This document shows, in pieces, positions 63,599 through 64,000 of a DNA stretch of 64,000 nucleotides. A program made the position numbers and the translations under genes. The DNA is from Actinoalloteichus caeruleus DSM 43889 (lineage in GTDB: Bacteria; Actinomycetota; Actinomycetes; Mycobacteriales; Pseudonocardiaceae), in contig NZ_AUBJ02000001.1 in the NCBI RefSeq assembly GCF_000429185.2, positions 868,001 through 932,000 of the forward strand. Reading direction: 5' to 3'. How positions within the stretch are numbered: position 1 is the first letter of the stretch; the number at the start of each line of letters is the position of its first letter. The notes under the pieces were generated by a model. That model ran no database searches. It was not told the origin of the DNA and saw nothing but the letters and a program-made list of their open reading frames with translations.

Positions 63599-64000
63599 GT
63601 GCCCAACCCCGACCCCCTGCTGACCGTGGCCCACCCCCACGTGCACGAACTCGAGATCCGCCGCTCCCGGTTCCGTTGCCTGGTCGCCGAGGCCACCGAC
63701 GAAACCACCGCCCGCGGCCTGGTCACCGACCAGCGCACCGCCCACCCCAAGGCCAACCACCACTGCGTCGCCTACGTCCTCGGGTCACACCGGGAGATCC
63801 AACGCTCCAGCGACGACGGAGAACCCGGCGGAACCGCCGGCGTCCCCATGCTCGACGTACTCCTGCGACGCGGCATGACCAACACCGTCGCGGTGGTGAC
63901 CCGCTACTTCGGCGGCATCCGCCTGGGCGCCGGCGGCCTGGTCCGCGCCTACGGACAGGCGGTGTCCCAGACCCTCGACCTCGCCGGGACCGCCGTACTC
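63599..64000 (+). CDS. YigZ/IMPACT-family protein (3' end beyond window)
   Basis: 134 residues visible before the edge. Motifs of the YigZ/UPF0029 family: RRSRFRCLVAEATDETTARGLVTDQRTAHPKANHHCVAYVLG, SDDGEPGGTAGVPMLDVL and VAVVTRYFGGIRLGAGGLVRAYGQAV. The eukaryotic homologue IMPACT regulates Gcn1/Gcn2; the bacterial role is unclear, possibly ribosome-related. GAGGGAGGAA is placed right before GTG 63599. Confidence 0.9.
   Translation, partial: MPNPDPLLTVAHPHVHELEIRRSRFRCLVAEATDETTARGLVTDQRTAHPKANHHCVAYVLGSHREIQRSSDDGEPGGTAGVPMLDVLLRRGMTNTVAVVTRYFGGIRLGAGGLVRAYGQAVSQTLDLAGTAVL

Overview
The window is high-GC actinomycete DNA. Genes use G/C at third codon positions, GTG and TTG starts are common, and several genes appear leaderless, with a TANNNT -10 box six or seven bases before the start codon. 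The enzyme set also fits: SoxR, F420-type (Ddn-like) nitroreductase, YafY/DinB pairs, GAF-ANTAR proteins, a Tat-exported esterase, and a rhamnogalacturonan lyase. Genus cannot be fixed from sequence alone; Nocardiopsaceae, Pseudonocardiaceae or Streptomycetaceae relatives are all possible. No rRNA, tRNA, CRISPR array or complete insertion sequence was seen.

Layout. 0-10 kb: the 3' end of an unknown gene; a three-gene overlapping operon (winged-helix regulator, small membrane protein, sensor-domain protein); a fatty-acid desaturase; a TRM11-like methyltransferase; a secreted PL11 rhamnogalacturonan lyase with a strong terminator; a streptomycin-6-kinase-like APH; and DUF3140 and DoxX proteins. 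10-18 kb: a small membrane protein, a LysR regulator divergent from an MFS pump, a PadR regulator, and a UvrA-like ABC ATPase followed by a second APH-like gene. 18-26 kb: a divergent SDR/MarR pair, an orphan DGQHR (DndB-like) protein, and an efflux operon (MFS, ABC exporter, TetR) divergent from soxR across an 18-bp SoxR box. 26-35 kb: a PrmC-related methyltransferase, a Cys-rich pentapeptide-repeat protein, a Ddn-hemerythrin fusion, DinB, SDR/MarR, VOC, a probably decayed 1.2-kb stretch and an SGNH hydrolase. 35-46 kb: an ArsR/peptide deformylase pair, an NAD(P)-binding protein coupled to EamA, LysR, GNAT, a broken hypothetical gene, YciI, an SDR, a winged-helix DNA-binding protein and a DinB/YafY pair. 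46-64 kb: a thioredoxin-reductase-like enzyme and a methyltransferase, an ABC-F protein behind a possible leader peptide, DUF2188/STAS/GAF-ANTAR signalling genes, EamA/LysR, an esterase, GlxA-type regulator/quinone reductase, acetyltransferase, LysR/SDR, a tyrosine recombinase with a coiled-coil partner, and a YigZ gene that runs off the end.

Functionally this is a regulator-dense accessory region. Most enzymes sit in divergent pairs with a dedicated regulator, and many pairs have a visible dyad between them. Recurring themes are redox or xenobiotic handling (SDRs, quinone reductase, Ddn, SoxR-linked pumps) and antibiotic self-protection (two APHs, a UvrA paralogue, ABC-F, pumps, an extra peptide deformylase).

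A striking feature is that at least seven genes are broken by frameshifts, and every shift has the same sense: one base too few, usually at a G or C run. This looks more like systematic base loss in the assembly than gene decay, so these genes should be read as probably intact in the organism. All functional calls rest on motifs read by eye; no database search was possible.
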